Origin: Diploptera punctata | Taxonomy: Eukaryota > Arthropoda > Insecta > Blattodea > Blaberidae | Direction of reading: 5' to 3' | NCBI GenBank assembly: GCA_030220185.1 | Contig: JASPKZ010001233.1 | Span: 2,466,001 to 2,530,000, forward strand | Length of the DNA: 64,000 nt | Shown: piece after piece, positions 1 through 10,352 of the stretch | How positions within the stretch are numbered: the first letter of the stretch is position 1 | Layout of the letters: every line of letters begins with the position of its first letter | Position numbers and translations under genes: made by a program | Notes under the pieces: generated by a model | Told to the model about the DNA's origin: nothing | What the model saw: the letters and a program-made list of their open reading frames with translations, nothing else | Database searches by the model: none

Positions 1-54
1 GACAGGTGACATAAAAATATATTTTTAATGGCTCTTAGCCGATCGATGCATAAC

Positions 55-447
55 ATAGTCCAATTTACCTCCTTCAAATCATGGTTAATCTTATTCTCCC
101 ACTTTTATTGACTTACCTCTGAGCACTTTTACTCTGAGTTTCCTACAAGTAGTTTCCATGCCCCTCTTTCACACCCCATTCGTGTCACATGTCCTGCCCA
201 TCGCAGTCTACGATAGATAACTGTTCTTATTATATACGATATCCTATAAATATCATGTAGCTCACTGTTGTGTATCTTCTCCATTCGCCTGTCTTTCATC
301 TCTCTTTGGTCCAAAAATAATTGTCCTAAAAACTCTAAATACTCGTAATCTTTTCTCCTCCTTTAAAGTACGAGTCCACGTTTCGCATCGACATAATATA
401 AATGGAAAATAACAGTTTTATATATTTTTTCAATTCAATGTTTTTAG
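55..447 (-). mobile_element. LINE-A fragment (C-terminal ORF region)
   Basis: Read on the minus strand this is the C-terminal part of a LINE-A reverse-transcriptase ORF, with RLRWAGHVTRM and GAWKLLVG visible at 129-314. The 3-prime end, normally carrying LAQDR...LRVR-stop, is missing, and an A-rich stretch replaces the usual GKRPVGRP segment. Frameshifts and decay show a dead copy. The match is to other copies in the same window. Confidence 0.8.
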
Positions 448-467
448 AGAATTCTTATCATGAGGGG

Positions 468-556
468 ATGATTGGAAAAATTAGCTCAGTGTTGGGGTGG
501 AGACCTTATATGCGCGAGGCCTTGGGTTCGATAGTGCCAGTGAGTTAGCTACTTAA
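468..556 (+). mobile_element. LINE-A 3-prime end relic
   Basis: About 90 bases matching the last part of LINE-A: TTAGCTCAG, then a degraded segment, then GGGTTCGATAGTGCCAGTG and a gagttagc tail. It opposes the preceding minus-strand fragment and is too short to code for anything. Confidence 0.65.
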
Positions 557-997
557 AGAATTACATGTTTGGTAAACATTCAGATTGCGGCATAAGTCAC
601 TGCACATGGTTGCAAGTTAAAACACAATATATTGATTGAAACTGGGGTTTGAATACGGGACCTTCAGAATATAATCTCAAACACTACTGCTTGAGGTAAC
701 TTGCTATCTAGGGAAAAATTTCGGTAGTTGTTTTTTATATATATGTTGTAAGCTATAGAAAATAATATACGGTATTTGCATTTTCGGTTAACTGACTTAT
801 GCTGCATCATCTAAAAAAATGTTGTTGAATAGAAACCTTTGTATTAACAAAAAAGCTCCTTTATGGAAAGTTAATTCACGTATAAAAATATTTATTTCCA
901 AGTATTAAACACAGTTATAGACGTTGTAACATTACTTTGTAGTTAATGAGTTAATACCTTATTTATTTTAGCAAATACGATATTCAGCCATTATCTC
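557..997. other. Unassigned AT-rich sequence
   Basis: AT-rich, no convincing ORF, no repeat match that I could recognise elsewhere in the window. Confidence 0.5.
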
Positions 998-1452
998 ATA
1001 CTAGCGAACACCCGGCATGTGGGTGCTACGCCCAGATAAATGAAATATTTATTTTTAGTTGAGTAAGTTGAAAGAAAATTACGGGCTAATTAAATTGTGT
1101 GGTATACATTGTGACGAACAAAATATGGATATTGCTAATCAATTTTTAATTTTGGATTTCAGGCAACCCTCCAAATTCTAATGACCGGATTTCGCTGATG
1201 TTTGGACAATATCTACCTCTGTTTATTTTAATAGCTTATACTAAGTTTCGTTGTGAATAATTGAATATTATGACCGCTAGAAGGATTTTAAATTTTTTGT
1301 TTCAGGTGAACTCCTACATCTAATAGATTTATAGAATAAACGATAGCGACCAAACCCTCGCAGTACTCGAAAACCTGTGTGTACAAATTTTCATAAAGAT
1401 CTGTCACGTGGTCCAGACGTTTATACGTCACAAACATACACACAATCGCTTT
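998..1452 (+). repeat. Repeat E copy 1
   Basis: Begins with a form of the family start (actagcgaacacccggc versus ctagctaatacccggcgtgc elsewhere), then taaatgaaat, a block about fcggatttcaggcaaacctcc-like DNA, a tttcgttgtgaa block and a caggtgaactcctacatc block. It ends near cacaatcgcttttatataat. Non-coding; class unknown. Confidence 0.6.
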
Positions 1453-1552
1453 TATATAATAGACTATTTTTAATTAAAATTTAAAAATCTTAACTTGATT
1501 AACAAGTAAGATATAGTGAACATTAGAAAACTATGTAGATGGACAAACTTAT

Positions 1553-2510
1553 ATTGTCTATTTAACTCATATCCCAAATAGGAGTCAATGACCAATCATA
1601 TTTCAATGAATTTTGTTTTAGAACCAATCACGTCGTGTTTAACCTCGATATTTATCGAATTCTGTGTACCAAAATAAAGAAATCTCCTCCTTTTTAATAT
1701 TCTGAACAGCTCAAAGTATTATTTTGCAGTGACTGACTATAGAAAAGAAAATATTACAGTGGTATGGCCATGTCAAAAGAATGCCAGAGCAAAGATTGCC
1801 TAAAATTATTATGGAATGGATCCCAATAGAAAGGTGGAAGAGAGGAAGACCGAAGAAAACTTGGATAGAAGGGTTACAAGCAGCTATGAATATCAGAGGA
1901 TAGGAGGAAGAGCAATGGATGGACAGATAGGAATGGCGTTTGGTTTCCGGAAGACGGCGGCAGCTGCCATGATACCGGATGATGATGATGATGATGACTG
2001 ACAAATACGTTGAATATAGAAAATAATGAACAGATTCCTTCGAACTACACATTTGATAATTGTGTGTTCAATAATTGTGTTTTTAAATAATGATTTTACA
2101 GAGTTGTTTACTAAGAAAATAATTAATAACCTATAATGTTGGGTTGGTTATAATATATACATTTTGACGTGTTTTCTTTTTTTATACTAGGGTACATTCT
2201 CACAATATTGCGATCCTATTTGGAAATAAATAATATGACCTAGTTGCAGTGGATGAACAAATGAAACATAACCAAACATTTTTCATTTGTTTTCAAATAT
2301 CGTCGTTTACTTTAAATATATAAATATTTTAAAATAACTATATTTAAATAATGATTTTCGAGTAAGCAGCTTAATTTTATTCGTTAAATAGTCCTAATAA
2401 ACTCCACTCTTGATTTCCAAATCCTCTAGATAAATCACGAATCACTTACTGCCTCGTGAATTTATCGATAGTTTGGAAATCACTCTCGGTATTACTTATG
2501 ATAAATGATA
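1553..2510. repeat. Repeat G copy 1, split by a LINE-D insertion
   Basis: Two blocks (1553-1729 and about 2003-2510) match 30895-31655: a block with caatgaccaatca and aaccaatcac, and a block with acaatattgcgatcctattt, atgaacaaatgaaacataa and tgatttccaaat. The LINE-D fragment at 1738-1994 interrupts it and is absent from the other copy. Non-coding; class unknown. Confidence 0.65.
1738..1994 (+). mobile_element. LINE-D 3-prime fragment with 8-bp target-site duplication
   Basis: The plus strand reads as a LINE ORF C-terminus: KKILQWYGHVKRMPEQRLPK, then RGRPKKTWIEGLQAAMN, with stops near the end. It finishes in (GAT)n. The 8-base sequence tgactgac flanks it at 1730-1737 and 1995-2002, so this is a complete 5-prime-truncated insertion of 257 bp. 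A longer copy of the same family lies at 51797-52445. Confidence 0.8.
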
Positions 2511-3094
2511 AGCTAAGGGTCATTTTATCGAGTTGTTGATGAATTGGAAGATGTTATGCATGAACCGGCCAGGCGCCATTTAAAAAATATAAGATTTTGG
2601 TGCCACCTGTTGCACTGGCTCATCAAGTAAGTGAACTCTCACTTTTAACGCCAAATGTTTAAATATAGCCTCATTATTAAAATAAAAATGTAAACACCAT
2701 CAGTCCTATCAGAGATTGTGTGTTTTGCAACAAACGGCTATGAAACCAGATCTTCATAAATGCTAAATAATCTAAGTTTTGCATCATGCAACTAAGCGCC
2801 AAATGTTCTCGCTCTTAGATTGTTGATGCATAACTGCCAAACAAGGAAAATAACTTGCAATATCCAGTATTGTTAGTTTGGCGCTACAATAAATAGTGAA
2901 GATTGACTTAAACTTTAAACTTTTTTTTTTCAAACTTACATAATGACACATTGCCGGTTGATTCATAACTTCATTCAATTAGACGATTTTAATCCAATGG
3001 AAAATTACAATAATTTTATTTATCGTTAAATATAATGGAAAGTAACACCCTAAATCATACCGAGAATTTTCAGGTTTTGAAAAATTATGAAAAC
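2511..3094. other. Unassigned AT-rich sequence
   Basis: No credible coding region. The motif cgccaaatgtt recurs twice (about 2649 and 2797), but I could not delimit a repeat. Confidence 0.45.
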
Positions 3095-3109
3095 TATACT
3101 TACAATACA

Positions 3110-3902
3110 CCAACACGCACACACTATTGAGTAACACTAAGAAATTAGGACTGGAAGTAAATATCAGTAAAACTAAATATGTGGGTCACAGGTAGAAATT
3201 CAGTATATAATGGAAATGGACAGCTAATGACAAATGAGGGAAATTTTGAGGCAGTGGCTGAATTCAAATACCTAGGAACAATAATCACAAATAGGAATGA
3301 GATGCACAAAGAAATTAAACATAGGCTCAATTCTGGAAATGCATGCTATTATGCATTGCAGAGACTCTTGATGTCCCAACTCCTTTCAAAAAAACGTTAA
3401 GCTGAAAATATATAAAACTATTGTTCTACCAGTTATATTATATGGGTGCGAAACATGGACTCTTACTTTAAGGGAGGAAAGGAGATTACGAGTATTTGAG
3501 AATAAAGTTCTTAGGAAAATTTTTGGACCAAAGAGAGATGAACAGACAGGTGAATGGAGAAGACTACATAACAATGAACTACTCGTATATGGTCTTTATA
3601 GGAAGCCAGATATAATAAGAACAGTTAAGTCTCGTAGACTGCGATGGACAGGACACGTTGCACGTATGGGGAATGAAAGACGTGCATGGAAGCTTCTTGT
3701 AGGAAAGCCAGAGGGGAAAACGCGCAGTTGGTAGACCAAGAATGAGGTGGGAGAACAACATTAACTATGATTTAAGGGAAGTAGATTATACAGGGAATGA
3801 TTGGAAAGCATTAGCTCAGGATAGGGATGTATGGAGAGCTTATGTCCGCGCGGCCATGAACCTACGGGTTCGATAGTGCCAGTGAGTAAGTAAGTGAGTA
3901 AG
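3110..3902 (+). mobile_element. LINE-A, 5-prime truncated, 15-bp target-site duplication
   Basis: This 793-bp insertion starts inside the reverse-transcriptase ORF just after the YADD region (LGLEVNISKTKY), continues through FKYLGTIITNRNEMHKEIKH, LYGCETWTLT and RLRWTGHVARMGNERRAW, and ends at LRVR-stop plus a (GTAA)n tail. Perfect 15-base duplications tatacttacaataca lie at 3095-3109 and 3903-3917. Small indels near 3395 and 3715 break the frame, so it is a pseudogene, but the perfect duplication suggests a fairly recent insertion. Confidence 0.9.
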
Positions 3903-3964
3903 TATACTTACAATACAACTTATATACATGAAATAATAAAATCAGTTTTAATTATTTGCGATGT

Positions 3965-4478
3965 CATTTAGGTAATGACAGAAATTTAGATAAACACACT
4001 AAAATACAACGATTCAATTATCTATGTGGCACAATTAAACATACTTTTGAATAAAACTAGAAAATAAACTATTTTAAAATTTTACAAAGTATTGGCAGTT
4101 CCATCTCTTATCTATGGATGTGAAACCTGGACATTGACAAAGGTAGATAGTAAACAAATAGAGACTGCAGAAATGAAGATGTTGAGAGCAATAGCAGGAT
4201 ACCAAAGGACCGATAAAAAGAAAAGAGAAGATATAAGAATATTTAATCTCTGTGAAAGAATAAAATATTATCAAAATGCTTATCTTCAGCACGTATTACG
4301 AATGAATGAACACCGCATACAAAAAAAGAATGTAGCCTATAATTATAAATCAAAAGGGATAAGTTTGTTGGGAAGACTATTGGAAAGATGGAAGGACCAA
4401 TTCGACCTATAATGAGATCGGAATAGGCCATTGGGCTTAATCCTTGTTGTTGTTGATGACGATGATGATGATTTCGAA
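3965..4478 (+). mobile_element. LINE-B 3-prime fragment
   Basis: Encodes IYGCETWTLTKVDSKQIETA, then MLRAIAGYQRTDKKK, LQHVLRMNEHRI and a terminal LLERWKDQFDL-stop (4092-4412). This is the C-terminal region of a second LINE family. A frameshift near 4050 separates an upstream piece. The 3-prime part runs through ggccattgggcttaatcc into a (GAT)n-like tail. A minus-strand copy at 25768-26280 starts at the same internal point. Confidence 0.8.
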
Positions 4479-4652
4479 TGAATGAACAGCGCATACCAAG
4501 AAGAATGTATAATTATAAATCAAAAGGAAGAAGATTGTTGGGAAGACCATTGAAGAGATGGAAGGATCAATTCGACCTATAATGAGATGGGAACAGGCCA
4601 TTGGGCTTAATCCTTGTTGTTGTTGATGATGAAATAATAAATCAGCTGCCAA
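4479..4652 (+). mobile_element. Second LINE-B 3-prime end, head-to-tail
   Basis: Repeats the last ~170 bp of the preceding fragment (gaatgaatgaacagcgcata through ggccattgggcttaatcc and the tail). Either a tandem duplication or a second 5-prime-truncated insertion into the first tail; no target-site duplication is visible. Confidence 0.75.
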
Positions 4653-4906
4653 AAATATAGATTATATGAAGTGTCCGGGAAAAGCCACTATTTTTTCGAA
4701 ATAGAGTTTGAGATACCATTAAATTCTCCATGGAAATGGCTATATTTTTAGAAGTGTGAAACGTTAAAATATACGGTTTAGTCGTAAGTTATTTACCTAC
4801 AACATTTGGCATACAGGTTATGATGAGGGTATAATTAACATTGCTTTTTCTCGGTTTAATGAAAAAGTGACTTATCTGGTTTTTTTTCCTCTACTCTCCA
4901 TAAAAA

Positions 4907-5886
4907 AAACTAAGTCACTGGCAGTATCGAACCGGTAGGTTCATGGCTGCGCGGACACAAGCTCTCCATACATCCCTATCCTGAGCTAATGTTTTCCAAT
5001 CATTCCATCTATAACATATCTCCCTCAAATCATGGTTAATATTATTCTCCCACCTCATTCTTGGCCTACCTACTGGGAGCTTTCCCTCTGTTTTTTCGTA
5101 CAATGTTTCCATGCTCCTCTTTCATTCCCCATTGGCGTCACATTTCCTGCCCATCGCAGTCTACGAGATTTAATTCTTCTTATTTTAAGTGGTTTCCCAT
5201 GAAGATCATACAGCTCACTGTTATGTAGTCTTGTCCATTCGTCTGTCTGTTCATCTCTCTTTGGTCCAAACATTTTCCTAAGAACTTTATTCTCAAATAC
5301 TCGTAATATTTTCTCCTGCCTTAAAGTAGGAGTCCATATTTCGCATCAATATAATATAACAGTTAAGTCTCGTAGACTGCGATGGGCAGGACATGTGGCA
5401 CGAATGGGGAATGAAAGACGTGCATGGAAGCTTCTTGTAGGAAAACCAGAGGGAAAACGCCCAGTTGGTAGACCAATAATGAGGTGGGAGAATAACAGTA
5501 ACTATTATTTGATGGAAGTAGATTATACAGGGGATGATTGGAAAACATTGGCTCAGGATAGGGATATATGGAGAGCGTATGTCCGCGCGGCCATGAACCT
5601 TCGGGTTCAATAGTGCCAGTGAGTTAGTTAGTTAGTTATAATATAACTGGAAGAATAACAGTTTAATTATTTTTCGGTTTAACTTTTTTTTAGAAATATC
5701 GGGACATGTGTCTCAGTAATGAATAGTAGCACGCATTTCCAGGATTGGACCTATGTTTAATTTCTTTGTGTGTCTCATTCTTGTTTAAAATTATAGTTCC
5801 TAGGTATTTGAATTCAGCCACTTCTTCAAAATTTCCAACTGTGCATTTATACTATTTCCATTATATGATATATTTCACTATGTGGT
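4907..5886 (-). mobile_element. Older LINE-A copy, split by a younger LINE-A
   Basis: The minus strand carries LINE-A in two pieces, 4907-5350 (C-terminal ORF and 3-prime end, RLRWAGNVTPMGNERGAW) and 5648-5886 (the upstream YLGTI-type region). They join cleanly at the ccagttatattatat motif once the insert at 5361-5637 is removed. Frames are broken throughout. Confidence 0.85.
5361..5637 (+). mobile_element. Younger nested LINE-A insertion, 10-bp target-site duplication
   Basis: This 277-bp 5-prime-truncated copy runs from the agttaagtctcgtagactgc motif through MARMGNERRAWKLLVGKPEG and LRVQ-stop to a (GTTA)n tail. The 10-base sequence ataatataac is duplicated exactly at 5351-5360 and 5638-5647, inside an older LINE-A of opposite orientation. 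Confidence 0.9.
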
Positions 5887-5887
5887 A

Positions 5888-6830
5888 CTTAGAGACACGA
5901 TTTGAATGTAATAAATTATAAGATTGCAATACAGATAGTAACTATTATTCAACTGTTTGTGTGTGAAACCTAGATAAAAGATAGTTTGTGTGTGAAAGCT
6001 AGATAAAAGATAATCAGAAGTTTTACTTTTCATTATACAATTCAACTGTTTGTATATGTAACCAAAACAAAAAACAATCATAATTCTAATTTTTCATTAT
6101 TAAAATTCAATGTACGCTACAGCTTACGTATTAATTTTTAAAATATCGATATAAGTACCTTTTTATATCAGTCTTTCTAAGTTTAAATGGATTCTTGTTC
6201 AAAAAAACTTTGCTAATTAGTTAAAATCATGTAGGCATTTCGAAATATGTTTCATCTTCGGCATGTCATTTGGTACTGATGTTGGCGTATAAATTGTGAA
6301 AGGCCTACATGACTTTTAACTATTTATCGAATTTTTTAAACAGAAATTCATTTTAATTAAGGAAGACTGATATAAAAAGTACTTATATTAATATTAAAAA
6401 AATCACTATACCAGTTGCAATCTTAACTTTTATTACATAAAAAAATCCGACTCTAATGATAATTAGAGTCAGGATTTTTATGTACTAAAAAGTAATATTT
6501 GCTCGTAGTATAATGAGAAGTCAGACTTACGACCGTCTTTTGTTTTAGTTTCACATAAAAACAATTGAAAAGTATTATAAGAAGTATGACTTCTGACTTT
6601 TATCTAGGTTCCACTCACAAACAGTTGAATAATATATACTATCTGTATTGCAATCTTATCTTTTATTATCCATTGTTAGCAAGAAATTATCAAGCAAGAG
6701 GAAGTCGTGATGTTGGAAGACCTAGAAGACGTTGGACTGATGCATTATGAAGTCGGAACGGGCAATTGCCTAATCCCTGGAGTGATGATGATGATGATCT
6801 TTTATTATATAAAAATCCCGACTCTAATGA
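5888..6830. repeat. Large nested foldback (inverted-repeat) element
   Basis: Outer arms match in inverse orientation at about 5915-6020 and 6578-6669 (agattgcaatacagatagta against tactatctgtattgcaatct). Inner arms match at about 6150-6240 and 6300-6388 (tttttatatcagtct against agactgatataaaaa). A short hairpin lies at 6434-6483 and part of it recurs directly at 6798-6835. No credible coding region; probably a non-autonomous foldback transposon. Ends are not fixed. Confidence 0.65.
6670..6796 (+). mobile_element. LINE 3-prime tip inside the foldback, 12-bp target-site duplication
   Basis: 127 bp encoding GSRDVGRPRRRWTDAL-stop followed by a (GAT)n tail. The 12-base sequence atcttttattat flanks it exactly at 6658-6669 and 6797-6808. 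The LINE family is one of the GRPxxRW group and cannot be resolved from so short a piece. Confidence 0.8.
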
Positions 6831-6892
6831 TAATATATGAATGCTCCAGAAATTTGCTAAAATAAAAAAATGAATTACTGGATAACACATAC

Positions 6893-7016
6893 CTTGGTGG
6901 TGGCATTTTTGAGTATTCTGAAGTCCACGTGATGATAAAGAGAAAATCACTGTCGATAAGCACTGATAAGAAATAATCCGAAATCTCAAGAAGTCACTTT
7001 AATCACTAGCACACTG
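6893..7016 (-). other. Candidate host-gene first exon (5-prime UTR, start codon, splice donor)
   Basis: On the minus strand a TCAGTG initiator-like motif (about 7011-7016) is followed by about 110 bases with no ATG before ATGCCACCACCAAG at 6906-6893. That is followed directly by GTATGTG, a good splice donor. The exon would encode MPPP plus the first two bases of the next codon. The upstream minus-strand DNA to 7270 is GC- and CpG-richer than its surroundings, as expected of a promoter or 5-prime UTR. No downstream exon is recognisable, so the protein is unknown. This is inference from motifs and could be chance. Confidence 0.25.
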
Positions 7017-7019
7017 ACA

Positions 7020-7395
7020 CACACGAGCTAGCGGTACTTCTGGTGAATCCGGGGCAGTAGGCGAAGCCAGCTTGTGTGACTGTTACAATCGAGTCTTCTA
7101 TCTTAGCATTCAACACCGATGGAAAAAGAGGAGAAATCTACGCTTGTGTAGGAGGGGAGGACTTCGACGTCGCCGACGTTGGTGACGGACCACATCACCT
7201 ACCACCACTTCCAGCAGCAGCTTTCCTTTCTCAAGATCTGTAACCTGAATTTCTTAAAACAAGAGCTCTGCTGCAACCGGAGCGAGCAATACGTCATCCT
7301 AAACCCGGAATACAATGTTCATTTGTCCTTGAGAAAACATAATTTTCCACTTTTCCGCAGAATATATCATCTTACTTCTAAAACCTCGTTAGTCT
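7020..7395. other. GC-richer stretch, possible promoter or exon
   Basis: Stands out by base composition and CpG dinucleotides (cgacgtcgccgacgttgg near 7166) from the AT-rich repeats around it. An open frame on the plus strand from about 7065 to 7240 encodes VTVTIESSILAFNTDGKRGE and then GGEDFDVADVGDG, ending at a stop with no start codon; a minus-strand frame is also open. I cannot assign either to a family. It may be the promoter and 5-prime UTR of the minus-strand exon next to it. Confidence 0.3.
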
Positions 7396-7404
7396 AATTT
7401 AACA

Positions 7405-8110
7405 AAATTTTCAGGAGAGAAATAATATGGGAAGTGTTTTTTACGGAATCTCGGAAATTAAAAACCTCGCTTCTGTAAAACACTTCACAAACGTGCGTTG
7501 TACATTATTTTTTCTCGATCGTGTTGTAATAAATAAAAGTAAAATAATATCTCTGTTGGAAATATTAGCATTCATTATAAATAACCGACTGATGTTAGCA
7601 GTCTGGCCAGTGTTTATATGGTAAATGCCGAAAATAATTTAGTTGAGACTACAGAAGTCCATGACACCAATCAGGGATAAAATGGCGACAAGTACGAATG
7701 TATTGTTTTATGTTGTTTCAAATAAGTTTCAGTTCATTTAAAATGTAGTGATTTGTTTCGCATAATATATATTAACACTGCCTTTCGGATATGTTTTTGT
7801 GTATACATTGTACGTAGTATACATAAAGGGCAGTGGTTTTACTTCCCGCACTAGGTAGGAAGTTTGTAATATTAAACTATAGTTATTTAGCTATTTATAC
7901 GTTGGCAACCCCGAAATTTAGGAAATTGAATTTTAAATCATAGTCGCCATTCCTGTAAGTACGACATAACGCACTATCATGCAAAAAAAAAAAAACATTT
8001 TTGACGTTGCTTACTGTTTTTATCTATATTTTTAATGTCCTATTTTGAATGTTTACATTCAAAATAAGACATTTAAGAACATAGTTACAAAATAATTGGC
8101 AATGTAAAAA
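7405..8110 (+). repeat. Repeat F copy 1
   Basis: Shares blocks with 12425-12985, 44985-45853 and 48905-49180: a cacttcacaaacgtgcgttg block, an agcagtggttttacttcccgc block, a ggcaaccccgaaatttagg block and a perfect palindrome at 8034-8073 centred on gaatgtttacattc. The small ORFs inside are not conserved. Probably a non-autonomous DNA element; class unknown. Confidence 0.65.
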
Positions 8111-8187
8111 AAATGTAAAAGATGTAGTAGAAGTTGTCTCTATTCCAAAAGTTGAATTTATTGCTAAAAAAGTAAGCAAGGCCAACA

Positions 8188-8403
8188 AAACAATTTCTAT
8201 AGATTACACAAAGTCAATATAAACCCAAATCACCAATTTAAGAAGTTAAAAGAGTCAACGCGTTTCAGTAGCGACGCTGCCATTATCAAGACTTAATATT
8301 GACTCCATGTTAAGTCTTGATAATGGTAGCGTCGCTACTGAAACGCTATCAATCGTTTAACTTTAAATTTGTGATTTGGGTTTTTATTGACTTGTGTAAC
8401 ACA
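8188..8403. repeat. Foldback with near-perfect arms
   Basis: Inner arms cgtttcagtagcgacgctgc at 8261 and its reverse complement ending at 8345 form a stem of about 36 bp around a 13-base loop. Weaker outer arms (gtcaatataaacccaaatca against gatttgggtttttattgac) extend to about 8188 and 8403. Non-coding. Confidence 0.8.
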
Positions 8404-8483
8404 AGTTTATCACCAGCAAGATTCTATTTATTAAATACAATTTCTATAGAGTTCGAACGCTATGTTTCAGTAGCGAGTTTCAG

Positions 8484-8948
8484 TTATTCTCCCAGTTATA
8501 TTATATGGATGCGAAATATGGAAATATCCTTTAAGGGAGGTACAAAGATTACAATTATTTGAGAATTAAGTTCTTAGGTAAATTTTTGGGCCAAAAAACA
8601 GATGAACAGATAGGTGAATGGAGACAGTTACATAATAGTGAGCTGCATTATATGTATAGGAAACCAGATATAATAAGAATCGCTAAGTCTTGTAGGCTGC
8701 GATGGGCAGGACATGTGGCACGTGTGGGGAATGAACGAGATGCACGAAAGTTTCTGATAGGAAAACCAGAGGAAAACATTCAGTTGGTAGACCAAGAATG
8801 AGCCGGGAGAATAACAGTATCCATGCTTTGAGGGAAGTAGATTATACAGGGGATGATAGGAAAACATTAGCTCAGGATAGGGAAGTATGGAGAGCTTATG
8901 TCCGCGCGACCATAAATATACTGGTTCGATAGAGCCAGTGAGTTAAAG
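8484..8948 (+). mobile_element. LINE-A fragment
   Basis: Runs from the ttctcccagttatattatat motif through FLGQKTDEQIGEWRQLHNSE, RLRWAGHVARVGNERDARKF and a degraded 3-prime end (cgatagagccagtgagtt). Frameshifted near 8780. Two bp-scale repeats of the neighbouring foldback (acaatttctatag at 8190 and 8449) lie upstream. Confidence 0.85.
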
Positions 8949-9011
8949 AGGTAGAGAGAAGCACAACCAAGGAAATTCCTTAAGCGATGACCGTTTTAAA
9001 CTAAGATTTTA

Positions 9012-9219
9012 GCTATGATGATCTTGAAGAAGATTTCCGGGCTGTAGGCCGTGGTCTCGAGGCTTGAAGTTACCCGACGTTTCGCCAGAGACTGCGCCTG
9101 GCATCCTCAAGGGTTGTCTCAAGAGGATGCCAGACGCAGTCTCTGGCGAAACGTCGGGGAACTTCAAGTCTCGAGACCATGGCCTACAGCCCGAAAATAT
9201 TTTACAAGATCATCATAGC
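9012..9219. repeat. Foldback element with ~95-bp arms
   Basis: Arms 9012-9109 and about 9117-9219 are reverse complements, with core motifs gacgtttcgccagagactgc and gcctacagcccg. A single-arm relative lies at 16113-16279. The open frame across it is a by-product. No transposase; foldback or MITE-type repeat. Confidence 0.8.
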
Positions 9220-9882
9220 AACATCGGCCGTGAAAGCCGAAGTCAGTACATAAGATTTTAGCATTTACCTGAATGTTTAACTTATTTTGTATCACATATT
9301 TGTAGAGATTTAGTACGATGCCCACAATTTAAAACTTATTTTTTATCTTCATCTTTCCAACTCGAAAAAGGTGTTCCCAATAAAACGTACACTAAATCTT
9401 AAACAGGATTCATATTTAAAACACCACAACAATAGCTGAATACGGGATAGTTTCATGCATAAAACCACGAAGCAGATAGCTATTTTCCTCTCCCTTCTTC
9501 ACTAGTGGTATATTAAGTTAGAATTCAGCGCGTGACGTCACGGTTGTCATAGCGACCAGCGAGATAGATTCCGCCCTGAGGTAGGATCAAGCTGGAATAA
9601 AAAATCCTTCACTTCACTGCTCTGTGTCACAACAACCGAGTCTCGCCTCCTACAATAGCACAGAAATATGTTTCTACTAAAACCAACATTCGCGTTAAAG
9701 AAAATAAAGTTCATAAATAATTCTGATAAAAACAAGAAGTGTCACTTTGCCAACTTCCCCTGAATAACAGCCCCTGGATCTCTTAAATTAGTGACCTATA
9801 GTTCGTTTTTTCATCAAAATAGAATTTCTAATGACCTAAGATATTTAAGAGAGATGTTAAAATTTGTTTTGTCTACATGGAC
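9220..9882. other. Unassigned sequence
   Basis: AT-rich, with a slightly richer patch near 9530-9600 (gcgtgacgtcacggttgtca). No ORF or repeat that I can identify. Confidence 0.4.
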
Positions 9883-9929
9883 TCTTGCCGTCCTAACTTC
9901 TCTCCAAAAAGCGTTAAACTGAAGAAAAA

Positions 9930-9930
<1 letters not shown>

Positions 9931-9972
<42 letters not shown>
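9931..9972. repeat. (TA)n microsatellite
   Basis: About 40 bp of pure TA repeats at the junction of LINE-A and the SINE 3-prime end. Confidence 0.9.
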
Positions 9973-9974
<2 letters not shown>

Positions 9975-9978
<4 letters not shown>

Positions 9979-10352
9979 GCCACCACCTTGTCATTTCTAC
10001 ATTCTGGTATTCTCTCCTGGCATGGCATTATTGTAACCCATTTCTGAGGTTGGGGCGCCGCGAAGGCGGAGTTACGCTGCCATGATGATTTATGATAGGT
10101 GATGATATTGGTAATGATGGGCCAGAAGAGGCCTTAAACAAACTTAATGAATATGTTAATGATGATAATGATGGCCAGATGATGTTCTGGGACCGTTTGG
10201 GCCTTCAAGGTTCATGACATTTGTCTTAAAGGCGAGGAAAAACCCCGAAAAAAACATTATTCAGGAAACTTGTCCCAATCGGAGATCGAACCCGTGGCTG
10301 CTGCGTGACAAGACAGTACGCTACTTCGAAACCACGCAGCGGTGGACTGAAA
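9975..10352 (-). mobile_element. SINE-A2 copy
   Basis: On the minus strand: tRNA-like head (caccgctgcgtggtttcg, box B gggttcgatctcc), a conserved body (gacaaatgtcatgaacc, ggcccaaacggtcc), a GAT-rich hinge and the A2 tail (gtaactccgccttc, gtgccaggagagaat). It interrupts LINE-A. Confidence 0.8.

Noticed and set aside
1816..2001. 61-codon ORF ending in poly-Asp
   Set aside because: Wrong frame of the LINE-D fragment running into its (GAT)n tail; the adjacent frame carries the LINE protein.
5070..5273. LINE-A ORFs as possible domesticated host genes
   Set aside because: Every copy is truncated, frameshifted or interrupted and the family is highly repeated here; nothing suggests selection.
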